A stretch of DNA of 64,000 bases from assembly GCF_027596085.1 (NCBI RefSeq), contig NC_072467.1, positions 5,575,361 to 5,639,360 of the forward strand, given 5' to 3'. Positions 53,401 through 64,000 of the stretch are shown in pieces; the first letter of the stretch is position 1, and every line of letters starts with the position of its first letter. The DNA is from Anoplopoma fimbria. Taxonomy: Eukaryota; Chordata; Actinopteri; Perciformes; Anoplopomatidae. The translations under genes were made by a program, and so were the position numbers. The notes beneath the pieces are model-generated. The model did not search any database and was not told the origin of the DNA. It saw only the letters and a list, made by a program, of their open reading frames with translations.

Positions 53401-55784
53401 TTATTGGGAAGTCCAGGTGCCCTGTCACACTCCCTAGTTAGCCAGCACGCTCCACCATTAACAACATTATGTTCTTTATCACCATGTTTCCAAGTTTACT
53501 GTCAGAGCTTACACCAGACTTAGGGCTGTTCACATACATGGTATTCCAAGTCCTGTGTCGTAAACCTTTCCCTAGAAATGCCACACCTCACATTCCTCTC
53601 GACAGCTGACTGTTCTTTTTCATGGCGTATATTGCGTGAGTTGTTTGTATCTTGTTGCAGCTCCTTTGACACCAACTGTTTTTAAATTAGAGGAGACAAA
53701 TGATTACAGGATGATTTAATTACTGGCCTAACCTTTCAAACACTGTCAATATTTATCCTTTCAAAAAAGTCAGAGAACAATGACTTAACTTGCTATAGTT
53801 TATAGTTTCGCTTTCATTTATTTGCTCCCTGGGTCCTTCCTTCTCGGGGACATTTATCATCCCCATAATTCCCAAACTTCTGGGCAATCTGTCTAATGTT
53901 GTCCTCTCCTGTTCTCACAGAGCTTGTCTGAAAAGCTTGCACGTAAGGAGAAAGAGTACCAGGAACTGGAGGAGCGTCTGGGAGCTGAGAAAGCTGCCAA
54001 GAAGGGAGCTCAAGGCAGCCTGAGAGAGAGGGAGCTGGAGGTTCAAGAGCTCCAGACTCGGGCCACAGGGACCGAAACCTCCCTGAAAAAGGCCCAGACG
54101 GAGCTTGGAGAGAGGGTTGAGGAGGTGGCAAAATTGAAGAGTGAGATTACGGAGCTGGAAGTGAAACATGCAGAGCTGAAGGTTGAGAGGAAACAGTTGG
54201 AACAGCAAAGGGAAGATAAAGACAACCAAGGAGCTCAGCAGCAGACTGAGATCAGTCAAGTGAGTAATTTGGACAGTGATCACACACACTGTGCATGAAC
54301 GATGACATCCAGTTGAGACACAAATGTCACACATAAATGTGTTGGAAAAACAAGACATCCACTTTCCTCATAATAGGATCTGCTGTAATTCTTGATCTTA
54401 GTTTTGTCATCTGGCACCTCCCTGACTAATCATCACCCCTCTCTATGTGCTCTTCCTAGCTGCATGCCAAACTGCTGGAGGCAGAGAGGCAACTGGGGGA
54501 AGTGCAAGGTCGTCTTAAAGAACAGAGGCAGCTTTCTGGGGAGAAACTAAAAGACCGCGAGCAGCAAGCCGCCGACCTACAGCTCAAACTGTCCCGTGCA
54601 GAAGAACAGGTAGGCATCAGATGAAAGAATATAAATTATAATGATGTTTAAGTATGCAATCGTAAGATACAATTTATTGTAAGATATGCAATTGTAGTTT
54701 AGAATAGATTTAACTAGGTTAAAACTGAGAAGCAGAGTGATTAAAACAAGTAAATCAATGATCCATGCAGATTAGATACAAATCAAGAGATTATATTAAA
54801 TGATCTCCTCTAAACAAACATATCAAGATATAAACCTAACACATTTCTGAAACTGTCGTAGATTAATGATACAGAAACCTCACGATGCACAAAATGACTT
54901 TTTGTTTTTATTATGTAGTTGAAGGAGAGTGCCAGTAAGAATACAGACGTGCAGCAACAGCTGGAGAAAGCCAAGCAGCAGCACCAGGAGCTGCAGGCGC
55001 TGCAGCAAAACACAAATGGCAAACTCCGCGAGGCTCAGGTACTGTTCACAAGAAAACCCCTTACCAATAATGGGGAGCGTAAAGCCAAGAGAGGCTGTGC
55101 TGTTCAGTGAGTTTTAAAAGTCAGTTTCTTCTTAGAATATTATGCTCACTCATGAAGCTGTCCTCCATCCGTGATTGGTTAAAACTGTAGTTAATGCGAT
55201 TATACAAAGCTTTTAGATCCATAATACTACAGGTCAGAATGCAGATTTTGAATGTCACCATATTGAACTATTTTGCTGTAACTAAACAAAAGTGGTCGCT
55301 ACATTACAATGTCGCCTTATATATTGATAAGAGTATTCATTTCAGTAAATGGATTATTATTTATAAGCCTCTGTGTGTAGTGGCTTTATAAGATTATAGC
55401 TAATTTTACATTATTCTGATGGTTTAACATTTTGTCCGTTAACAAACAAAGAACTGGAGCAATATGCCTGTGTGGACATCTCAATATATGCCTCTCACAC
55501 AACATAAAATATATATTTCTGCCAAAATATCTCGTGTAATCTTTCTGCTATGCCGGCTCGTGCCGTAGAATGACCTGGAGCAGGTGCTGCGTCAGATTGG
55601 AGATAAGGACCAGAAGATCCAAAATCTAGAGGCTCTGCTGCAGAAGAGTAAGGACATCGTGAGCCAGCTGGAAACTGAGAGAGAGGACCTGTGTGCCAAG
55701 ATCCAGGCTGGTGAGGGAGAGACGGCTGTGCTCAACCAGCTAAAAGAGAAAAACCATGCACTACAAGAACAGGTGGGTGCCCCC

Positions 55785-55847
<63 letters not shown>

Positions 55848-58800
55848 CATGGTTCCAATTTCATGTTGCAATCACTTCTCTGTAGAACAAAAGAGTAATA
55901 TGACTTTAGGAGACACATGCCACCCCTCACACAACTATTACATGTGTTGTCACAATCAAAACCTACTGGGTAAATTAAAATTATTACATTAATAAGCATC
56001 ATAAAGGAATGCCAGTTTAATTTAACAATAACTACAGGGAACCATTGGTCATGTTTGATCTTATAAAGCTTCTCTATATGTATATGTGGTTCTTCAAGGT
56101 CACACAGTTGACAGACAAGCTGAAGAACCAATCAGAGAGCAACAAGCAAGCCCAGGATAACTTACATGACCAGGTCCAGGAGCAGAAGACCCTGCTGCGT
56201 TCAGCCCAGGACCGAGCCCACACCCTGGAGACCTCCGTCACTGAATTCACCACCCAGCTCGCAGGCAGCAAGGAGAAGGTGGCCCAGCTAGATGCTCAGG
56301 TAAGCCTCTTCACAATCAGATTGTAACAAGGGATCAAAAACAGTGTGTTGTCAATTCTTTTTTAAATTAAGAATTAACAGTTTCTGTCGGTCTGTTTTTC
56401 TTCAGCTGAAGGCAAAGACCGAGATGCTGCTGTCTGCAGAAGCAGCCAAGGCTGCACAGAAGGCTAACCTGGAAAACAACCTGGAGACGGCTCAGCATGC
56501 ACTGCAGGACAAACAGCAGGTTAGCGACTTCTTTATGCCACCGATGTTGTGCCGCCGTATGTCTTTACTTTGAAAATATTTGTCAGTCCCTGATTTATTT
56601 GTTTTCTTCTTTCTCCTGCTTCACTAAACTCACTTTTTCTTTTGGTATCCTGCAACCTCTCCCACCGTCTTGTAAAGGAGATGAATAAGGCTCAGAAGAA
56701 GTTTGAGGAGCAGGCCCAAAAGCTCAAGGAGAGACAGGAGCAGTGCACACAGCTGGATGCCAGTCTGAAGGAATGCAAAGACAAACTAATGGCATCAGAA
56801 CAGCGCATAGAGCAGCTGGAGGGGCTTAATAAGGTTTGTATTGAGTCTTTATTGTGAGTAACTGATGTTGGACTGTAAAAAGTGTAGTTTTAGGCCTAGA
56901 ATGTTCCTGTCTTTAGTGACCTCAGTATACATAATTTTTTTCATTAATCTGGTGTTTTTAATCTGACAGAAATTAGAGTCACAGGTGGGGGAGCTGCAGG
57001 CCACACGGGACCAGGTGCAGCAAGAAGTGCAGAAGCTGCAGAAGGAGGGGTCAGAGGTCAAACGGAAAGCAAAGGAGCTGCAGCGCTCGCTGGAAACGGA
57101 GAAAGCAGGGTAAATGAACTGGTGCATTAGTTTTATTGAAATGGCATTAAGAGTTGCAAGTGGATGATAAATGCATGTAAACCCAACTGTAACTAACACT
57201 CTAGTATTCTAGTGATGGGTACAACCATATGCTAGTATTTTGTTCTGCTCCACTATATTGAATATGTATATGAATCTTACTTAACACAATATGAACAACT
57301 TTCCACTGTTAAGGGCTACAACACTACAAGAGGAGTTGAAGTTAAAAGGAGCTGCTTTGAGTGACATTCAGCAGCAGCTGGAGCGCAGCGAGCAGGACAA
57401 AGCAGCTCTGAAGGTGAACCTGGACAAGGTGACCCAGGATGGGAACACTAAGCATGCAGATCTGGACAAGAAAGCTCAGAGCCTGACAGTAGACCTACAG
57501 AAGGCCCAGCAGGAGAAAGAGGCTCAAAGGAAGGAGCTTGCCTCCACACAGGAGAGTCTAGGAAAGGCTAATAAGGCACTGAAAGAGAGTCGGAGTCAAC
57601 TGGACACAGAGAGGAAGAACCATAAGTCAGTCCTGGAGGAGAAGGTAGGTTCAGTAAGCTGTTGTTTAGACCACTTCAACATAAATTTCGAGTAAAGGAA
57701 ATGTGTCTTGTAACAAGGATTAAAAAAATAGCCACCTAATTACATCACCAGGACATTCACAAGCTCAATCGGTCTTAATCCTCAGGAAAAGTCCAATGAG
57801 AAGGCCAGACAGGAGCTTCTTAAGAACAATGAGGCCATCGCCAAGGCAATGAAAGAATCGCAAGAGCAGTTGCAGCAGATGGGAGAGGTGAGCCTCTGAT
57901 AAAATGGTATTTAAGCATTATTGTTTTGAATGTTTGTCTGAACCTAAAGACCTGCTGTGTGTCTACAAATTTTAGGCAGAGAAAAAGTTGAAAGTACAGC
58001 TGACCACGTTGGAGCAGCAGCGCTCTAACACTCAGGGGGCGCTGAAGGAAAAAGAGAAGGAGTTGGAGAAGCTGCGGGCACAACTTAAGACGGCCCAGGG
58101 GTCCTTTGAGGAGGAGATAAAGACACTGAAGGGCCAAGTGACAGAGTTGCAAGAAGTTAATGTCAAGAAGGCAAGTAGTATTTTTAGATTCCACTACAGA
58201 TATTCATACTGTTGACAACTGTCATCGAACTAAACAACCCGGCTACACATATTATTCTTTGAGTGGATTGAGAGTAGTTTGTGTGTTACCTAAAGGGTTT
58301 GTGTGTTTATCAATGTGTGTATATGACTTTTACCTCCAGATGGAAGAGGAGAGTAAGCTGACGGCTCAGGTGTCTGGTCTCGGCCAGGAGCTGGCCTCTG
58401 AGAAAAGCCGGACGACAGAGCTGCAGAAGGCGTTGGAGCAAAGCCAGGAAAGCCTCACTAAGCTTCAGTCTGACTTCTACGGCAAGGAGTCGGAGGTCTC
58501 TGCCCTGCGTCAAGACCTGAAGGTAGGTTTATGCTGCAAGAGTAGAGACTGATAATGGCTTCATTTAAGGATGTTATGTTAAGTGTTTAAATCAGAAGCT
58601 GTAATGCTGCTAAAAAAAATTTTATTCACATGGATGTATTAAGGATAGGGAGGGGATGTAGATGATTCTGAGCCTGGCAGACTGATTCCAGTTCCAATAG
58701 TCCCTGCTGCTTTTGTTGATTTCTCTCTTCCCTCCTCAGTGAGTGACGTTTGACCTTTTCTCTGACTGTAGGCATCAGAGGAGAAGCTCACCGTGGCTTT

Positions 58801-61800
58801 GGAGGAGCTGTCCGCTAACCGAAGCCACCAGACAGGTTTAGAGGCTCAGATCCAGGATCTGCAGAATGGCCGAGTCTCTTTGGAGCAAGAGCTGGAAAAA
58901 CGGGGCCAGAAGCTCCAAAAGCAAGAGCAAACCCTGAAGGAACTACAGAAGCAACAGGTCGGACAAACGGATTAACCAACACGGACATAAACGCTTTTAT
59001 GACTTGATGTGATTTAAGTTCATATGTTGTAAATTGTGCTTACACCCTCAGGGTCAAGTGAAGGAGGAACTGGAGAAGGAGAAGAGCAAAGTTGAGGAGC
59101 TGAACAAAGCCAAGACTGTACTGGAAAAGAATAACACCAGACTGATTTCTGAAGTAAAAGCACTAACGGAGAAGAGCGAGAAGGTAAAATAATGTCTTTT
59201 TTTTCTTTTTAAGGGGAAGGGAGGGGCTGGAATATTCCTCAGAAAAATATTATAATAGTGTCAGAGCTGATGACAGACAATTTCAGTCCCATTCTGGCTG
59301 ACATGACTTGCTTCCCATGCTTTTGTCTTATGTAAACAGCTTAACTGGGGCATACTGCAGGTCATCAGGGTCACATTCTTCAAAGCTGTAACTGTGCTTG
59401 CTTGAGTCGACAATTTGACGCAAAGCATTGGATTTTTCAGTTCTTCAAAGCTCTCTTAAGATTGATTTGAAGCTATTGTCAAAGCAATAACTTCCTAAGC
59501 TCAAACCTTTTGAAGTTCAACCCCGTGGGTGAAACGAGTTAGTGCTTCTCTTGTTAAAGACACTATAAGTTCATTAAAAAAATCAAACATTGTTCATTGA
59601 GCTATACATTTGTTGCTTTTCAGGAGCTGGGTGAGTTGCGGGAAGTCAAACAGCTGTTGATCCAGCAGAAACTGGAGCTGCAGGGTCAGATGGAGGCCGC
59701 ACAGAAGACCCTCGAGAAGGAACAGAAAGAGCATCAGGCCACCAGGGACAGCCGGGGCCAAAGGGAGGAGCAGCTCCTTGCACAAACCAAGAATGTCCAG
59801 AATCAGTTGGTGGGCTCACTTGTCAAATTCCACCAAACTATTTTAAAAAAAAAAAGTGGATTAAATGTCATTCACTCGGCCTTCAGATCCCTTTTTGTGA
59901 CAATAATTAATGCTTTCTCTCAAAGTCGGCAGAGAAGCGGGCCAGAGAAGAGCAGGTGAAGCGTGGGGAGGAGGCAGAAGCTAAGATGGGTGTGCAGGTG
60001 ACGGCTCTGAATGAAAACGTGGCCACGCTGAAGAGAGAGTGGCAGGGCAGCCAACGGAGAGTCGGCGAACTGGAGAAGCAGACGGATGAGCTGAGAGGAG
60101 AGATCGCTGTGCTGGAGGCCACCGTCCAGAACAACCAGGACGAGAGACGGGCTCTTTTGGAGAGGTGAGTTGATGTTGTTTCCCTAAAACATCGTGTCAC
60201 CCTGCAAGAAATGACCCTTTGTTTCATAAAAATACTTAAATGCAAGTACTTGATTGGCCTTAAAGCTCACTGAAGACGGTAGAGGTAAAGAAGCAAAAGT
60301 GAGGAATGGCTTTAAAACATTTTTCGTAGCACTTGTGGCTTTATTCAGAGGTGGTGACTTGAGTCAGCTACGACAAGGTTAAGTGAAAATATAGTTGGTA
60401 ATTCATAGTCAGTCTTTTGCTTATTGATTATTTAAATCTTTTAAATCCAGTGAAGGCCTCAGAAGTTACCATGATTGTCTTACGTTGAGCAATGAGTTTT
60501 GTATCTAACACATCTCTTTAAAACAGGCACTTGTCTTCGGTCCCAAGTTAGGCTGTGTGATGTTATTTTGGTTAATACATTGATTGAGATCCTGGGCAAG
60601 ACGTTTCACATAAAAACAGATGATAGGGCTGAAACGTACAAATACGTAAAGCAACACAAAGGAAACACTCAAAGAAGAGAGGCACACACACCATACCAGC
60701 GATAACCATAACACATTCCACCTCCGTCAATAATAATTTAAAACGGCAACATGTTTCCTTCAGGGTAGTTTTGTAAAAGACCTTTTAAAGGTATTCAAAA
60801 AAGGGAGTACTCCTTCCATGCCCAGCCAGTTATACCAACTCTGAGTGCACCATAGGGACATTTCAAATACTCAGATGTAGTGCTCTAGTTGCTGTTATGA
60901 AAGGTTTAAAGGCTGGAAATATAAGTAGGTTGTTTGCCTAAAAATCTTTCAGAAATAAATAGCAACATGTGCATTTCTCTACTCTGGTTCAGAGAGGACC
61001 ATCCTCAAGATTCAGATAAAATGCAGCCGTGAGTGTGTGAGCCTGTATTTGTCACAAAACTTAATGCAGCGTGATCTGAAGAATCCAGTTGCCGTAGGGA
61101 TGAAGGTGCATGTTTGTAAATCACATCACCATGGTCTTATTCTGATTATAAATTAGCGTTGCTTAGTTTTCTTTTTGTTCTGAAATGGAAAGCTTTTTTT
61201 TTTTTTTTTTTTTATGAAGAAAAGCCTAGTTTGGCCCTCAGCTTATTCAATAGATTACCAATATGCACATTAAAAGTTAACTTTTCATGAAGCCATATGT
61301 CTAGATGTTTGTAGGAAGGGACTCTTTCTATACATGTACCTTCTAAAGTCAAGCTTTTATAAAATGAGACTGACCAAATGATCATTTTAGATGACCTCGT
61401 AATGTCTTAATCAGTAACTGTGAGCTGCTGAACATTGCCTCAGGGACGTTTTGCCTCATCTCTCCTACAACTTCTAATTCTCTAATATATATAGTCTCAA
61501 TTTTTTAAAGAACCTCATTTCCTTGTGCATACCAAATGGTAATTAAATGATCCGGTAATATTCATTATATATTAGGCATATTATGGGCTGTTGCATTAGC
61601 CACTGCGGCACGCTCACAAAAGAAAGAAGTAAAACGTAGAATGACCAAACAAGAAGGCTTCTGTTGGGACAAAATAATCAGAACATGGAGGGCTGACTAC
61701 ACGAATGAACAGACTGAATGTCAGTCAGCATGTTTAAGTCGATAAATGTCTAATTTCTGTTTTCTTTAACAATACCCTGCTGTGTTCCTATTATGTCTAC

Positions 61801-62757
61801 AATACAGAATAAAATGCTCTACATGCAGTATATGCAATACACAAAGCTGTATCTGCAGTGTATATAGTACATAAGTGAATGGGTGCAATGTGACTAGTCA
61901 AACTAGAATTAAAATACAACAATGGAATACGGTGTAGCTCAGATATTTGGTCAATAGAAATTACAATTGCAATTACAATTCCCCTAAACACATTGCATTA
62001 GAAGTATGCGGGACTAATAAAGGATTATCTTAAATGAACAAGCCTTCTATGCAGCCGGCCAAGTGGTGCTGGTGGGAAAAATACTCCTGAGCCTCTAATT
62101 TAAACACGTACACGCAAATCACCCTTGCTCTGTGGTTGTGTTTCAGGTGTGTGAAGGGTGAAGGCGAGATAGAGAAACTGCAGGCCAAGTTGGTGGAGCT
62201 GAGGAGGAAAGTGGACGACACGACGGCAGCCATGCAGGAGCTCGGCAGAGAGAACCAGTCGCTGCAGGTCGGTCATAAAACACCGGGCATCTTGTTTGAA
62301 TCGTACATGGAAGAAATAGATTGTCAGCAGTTTTTTTTCTGAGGGTGCTTTATAGCAGCACCACACATTACATACATTGAAATGCTCTGGTTGTAACGCT
62401 GCTGCTGCTGCTGCTGTTGCTGCTTCTAGATCAAGCAGTCCCAGAGTTTGACCAGGAAGTGGGCCGAAGATCACGAGGTGCAGAACTGCATGGCCTGTGG
62501 GAAAGGCTTCAGCGTGACCATCAGGAAGGTAAGAATGAAGTTGTCTTAGGGATTGATGCTAACAGGCAACATGACACTCACTAAATAGTCTACTTTGTAA
62601 TGTAACACTCTCCTTCTCCTGTGTGAATATCTAGCACCATTGCCGACACTGTGGCAACATTTTCTGCGCCGAGTGCTCACTGAGGAACGCCCTCACGCCG
62701 TCCTCTAAAAAGCCAGTACGGGTCTGTGAGACCTGCTTTGAGGAGCTCCAAGGCTGA
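47000..62757 (+). CDS. eea1: Early endosome antigen 1, complete, 29 coding exons, about 1395 aa
   Basis: Exons: 47000-47023, 49154-49231, 49348-49460, 49573-49627, 49718-49783, 49909-49939, 50022-50126, 50484-50605, 51002-51157, 52421-52537, 53921-54259, 54460-54609, 54919-55038, 55569-55772, 56099-56299, 56406-56519, 56678-56833, 56970-57109, 57314-57644, 57786-57887, 57976-58170, 58340-58522, 58772-58957, 59052-59183, 59624-59809, 59926-60164, 62147-62267, 62430-62528 and 62635-62757. The phases all join (4188 nt; human protein 1411 aa). EEA1 is a Rab5 effector that tethers early endosomes before fusion. Layout: C2H2 finger at residues 35-60, a very long parallel coiled coil, a conserved segment near the IQ/calmodulin region (VTALNENVATLKREWQ), and the C-terminal FYVE finger. 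One intron (58171-58339) begins with GC, not GT. Confidence 0.97.
48278..48393. mobile_element. Small inverted-repeat element (candidate MITE)
   Basis: Left arm ACCCATATGGAAAAGAT (48278-48294) and right arm ATCTTTTCCATATGGGT (48377-48393) are perfect reverse complements across an 82-nt AT-rich spacer. This fits a short non-autonomous DNA transposon. No target-site duplication is obvious. Confidence 0.65.
48450..48760 (+). pseudogene. Decayed Tc1/mariner-like transposase fragment
   Basis: At about 48687-48755 one frame reads PTIKHGGSIVL, then a stop in place of the usual W, then GCYSAGG. This matches the Tc1 transposase block VKHGGGSIMLWGCFSAGG. Upstream, TGGGCTATTGTTTGCCAGAA and GACTTTGAAACAAAGAAG resemble the preceding part of the same transposase gene. 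Stops and frame breaks make it inactive. Confidence 0.65.
49348..49460 (+). other. eea1: eea1 exon 3: N-terminal C2H2 zinc finger
   Basis: The exon encodes GFICPQCMKSHNSAEELFKH and YELFH, giving C38, C41, H54 and H59. In mammals this finger binds GTP-loaded Rab5. All four metal ligands are intact. Confidence 0.95.
50342..50443. repeat. (TA)n / (TACA)n microsatellite
   Basis: About 100 nt of TA and ACAT units in an eea1 intron, ending only 40 nt before the acceptor of the exon at 50484. Confidence 0.95.
52121..52135 (+). other. eea1: Candidate 15-nt in-frame microexon of eea1
   Basis: ATTCGTAAACTGGAG (IRKLE) is preceded by a pyrimidine-rich tract ending TTTCTTCAAG and followed by GTAAAC, inside the intron 51158-52420. 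It sits between two phase-0 exons, so inclusion would add five residues to the coiled coil. The exons on both sides also join directly, so constitutive use is not required. Confidence 0.4.
52538..53920 (+). other. eea1: eea1 intron with 29-bp palindrome
   Basis: A 1.4-kb intron whose long open frame at 52674-53204 has no family resemblance and lies between two well-matched exons. It holds the perfect palindrome at 52612-52670 and a 10-bp inverted repeat (CTGCAGTTAT at 52557-52566 with ATAACTGCAG at 52596-52605). Confidence 0.8.
52612..52670. repeat. Perfect palindrome, 29-bp arms, 1-nt loop
   Basis: The left arm 52612-52640 starts TATGCTGTACAATGTGTAGC, and the right arm 52642-52670 is its exact reverse complement around a single T at 52641. 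No mismatch occurs in 29 bp. Confidence 0.95.
55039..55568 (+). other. eea1: eea1 intron, nothing notable
   Basis: A 530-nt AT-rich intron between the exon ending KLREAQ and the exon starting NDLEQVLRQIGDKDQ. No repeat or gene recognised. Confidence 0.85.
55784..55847. repeat. (CAGA)n microsatellite
   Basis: About 15 tandem ACAG units start some 10 nt after the donor site of the exon 55569-55772. Confidence 0.96.
58171..58339 (+). other. eea1: GC-AG intron in eea1
   Basis: The exon ends AAGAAG and is followed by GCAAGT, the consensus of GC-type donors, with acceptor TACCTCCAG before ATGGAAGAGG. The only nearby GT (at +5) would add four nucleotides and shift the frame to an early stop, so the GC donor is needed. 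Confidence 0.85.
59184..59623 (+). other. eea1: eea1 intron, nothing notable
   Basis: A 440-nt intron with standard borders. No repeat or gene recognised. Confidence 0.85.
60165..62146 (+). other. eea1: eea1 intron before the FYVE-region exons (2 kb)
   Basis: The intron splits the arginine codon in LLER|CVKGEGE. It contains a T22 run (61193-61214) and, near its end, a short LINE-type tail (about 61985-62032). No coding exon is seen inside. Confidence 0.85.
61985..62034 (+). mobile_element. Short LINE/SINE 3' tail fragment
   Basis: GCGGGACTAATAAAGGATTA followed by TCTTA matches the tail at 21690-21714, so both derive from the same retrotransposon family. Confidence 0.55.
62398..62424. repeat. 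(CTG)n run next to a splice acceptor
   Basis: Six CTG units, then TTG and CTG, form most of the polypyrimidine side of the acceptor TTCTAG at 62424-62429. Confidence 0.85.
62430..62757 (+). other. eea1: eea1 exons 28-29: C-terminal FYVE zinc finger
   Basis: Exons 62430-62528 and 62635-62757 encode the PI3P-binding FYVE domain. They contain the WxxD-type motif WAEDHEVQNC (W1333), CMACGKGFSV and the basic loop RKHHCRHCG. CAECS and the ending RVCETCFEELQG follow. The (R/K)HHCR signature that contacts PI3P spans the exon junction. Paired cysteines are intact. Confidence 0.95.
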
Positions 62758-63330
62758 TTTCCCTCTCATCACTTTACCTCCCCCAAATATCCTCCCCCAC
62801 CCCTTTTCCCTTATTCCTACTTCAGCCGGCAGAAGAAGGCGTGTCTTTGTCATATTTAATGTGCACTATTAAGGACAGACCCAGTGCAAAGACTCCCACC
62901 TGCATGTGACTTTATGGCTCTGTTGTGGAGGGAAATAACTGAAGGGTTTTGATGAGGAGACACCAGAGCCACATGATGGGATCGGATTGGGGTGGGATTG
63001 GTCGGGATTGTCTGTATCTGTTTTTGTGCCTTTGCTACTCCTGTGGGCTGCCAGAGAGCGGAGACAGTGAGAACTAAACACCATCCATCTCTTTAAGTCC
63101 ATACTCGCATCTCCATCGATGTTTGGAATCATTAGCAAGTGCAAGGTGATTGGTGTGTACGTTGTAAGATGTGTGACGTCATCTGTCTGGAAGTGAAAGG
63201 TCAGAGTGACACTGCCGGAGTGACTGGGGGAAGTAAATATTGTCACGGTGATGTTGAAAATCACTGCTGCCCTACAAAGGTAAATGCAGGTAACTATTTT
63301 GTGAAGAAAATAAATTTCTGTAAATACTAT
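62758..63330 (+). other. eea1: eea1 3' UTR with poly(A) signal 63309-63314
   Basis: Non-coding sequence follows TGA 62755-62757. AATAAA at 63309-63314 lies 550 nt downstream and is the first clear hexamer. Confidence 0.6.
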
Positions 63331-64000
63331 ATAAATGATAGTATGATGTGTTCTGTGTACGACCACATCGATCTGATATTGAAATTCAGCTTTGTATTGG
63401 AAAAAGGCACACTCAAGTAATCAATAAGTACAAACATATGTTTTGGATATTTTTCAGATTTTTTTTAATTTAATGTGTGTAATGCAGATTTGACATGTGA
63501 ATAAGAAAGTGTGTTGAAATAGGTTGAAGCCTTGTTTTTTTTGAGGAACATACTTCAAATTTATTTTTAGCAAATCCTAATTTGTACTCTAACAGAATTA
63601 AATGCTGTCAACAGTTCATTTGGCCCCAAAACGAGTCGACCAAAGCTTTTTAGTTTATCAGCTTTACTTTAGTTATGGACAGGATTTCATAAAAATATTA
63701 AATAGTGATTTTAAATTGAAGAATATGCATTATGTATTGTATATTCACATAGGTTGTACAGTGAAACACAACAAAGGCAAATTTATTACAGCTCCAAATT
63801 TTAGGGTCAAACGTCATTTTTCTGTTTCATAAATGTTCAAACTGTCCTTTTAGAAAACAACACATCAGTCGATTTTTGCACCAGCGATTTTTCAGCACAG
63901 GACTTGAGTTCGACCTGATGTTGAATCAGTTACTGCATTTTTCCTTTGTGTGGCAGCGTGTTTGTGTGTTTGATGAAATTGATGTATTCAGCCTATTTCA
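63331..64000. other. Flank downstream of eea1, nothing recognised
   Basis: AT-rich DNA with short open frames only. It may be intergenic or an extended eea1 3' UTR. I see no exon, RNA gene or repeat. Confidence 0.6.

Noticed and set aside
53814..54358. Minus-strand open frames of 105 and 147 codons
   Set aside because: Antisense shadows of a strongly conserved eea1 coiled-coil exon; codon bias of the sense strand removes stops on the other strand.
55592..56131. Minus-strand 179-codon open frame
   Set aside because: Antisense to an eea1 exon and extended by the (CAGA)n microsatellite.
62869..63366. 165-codon open frame antisense to the eea1 3' UTR
   Set aside because: No recognisable domain or promoter; it lies entirely within probable 3' UTR sequence.

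Overview
The window looks like nuclear genomic DNA from a bony fish, probably a spiny-rayed teleost. It shows vertebrate multi-exon genes with short GT-AG introns, long (GT)n microsatellites, and many diverged repeats of types I associate with teleosts: a Tc1/mariner remnant, a tRNA-derived SINE, LINE tails and MITEs. The species assignment is inference. The gene identities come from reading exon translations against protein families I know; no database search was run.

Layout from left to right: (1) 124-4198 (+), the last seven coding exons of slc17a8 (vesicular glutamate transporter 3); the 5' part lies outside the window. (2) 4199-9400, 3' UTR and repeat-rich intergenic DNA. (3) 9401-20137 (+), nr1h4 (farnesoid X receptor, FXR), complete in nine coding exons, about 485 aa. 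(4) 22065-24549 (-), a two-exon gene with two C1q domains and no collagen region, most like C1QTNF4. (5) 26584-30867 (+), ube2n (Ubc13), four exons, 154 aa, with an unusual C-terminus. (6) 34468-45081 (+), nudt4 (diphosphoinositol polyphosphate phosphohydrolase 2), five exons, 189 aa. (7) 47000-62757 (+), eea1 (early endosome antigen 1), complete in 29 coding exons, about 1395 aa, from the N-terminal zinc finger to the C-terminal FYVE finger. (8) 62758-64000, eea1 3' UTR and flank.

The genes do not form one pathway. They are a synteny block. In human, EEA1, NUDT4 and UBE2N sit together at 12q22, and SLC17A8 and NR1H4 sit together at 12q23.1; here the two groups are adjacent. The C1QTNF4-type gene is the odd member. 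Human C1QTNF4 lies on 11p11.2 close to NR1H3, and SLC17A6 is also on 11p, so this arrangement looks like a retained paralogon from the early vertebrate genome duplications.

I found no undescribed molecular system. The points most worth a second look are a possible 15-nt in-frame microexon and a GC-AG intron in eea1, the altered ube2n tail, the split first exon of the C1QTNF4-like gene, and perfect inverted repeats with 29-bp, 18-bp and 17-bp arms in non-coding DNA.
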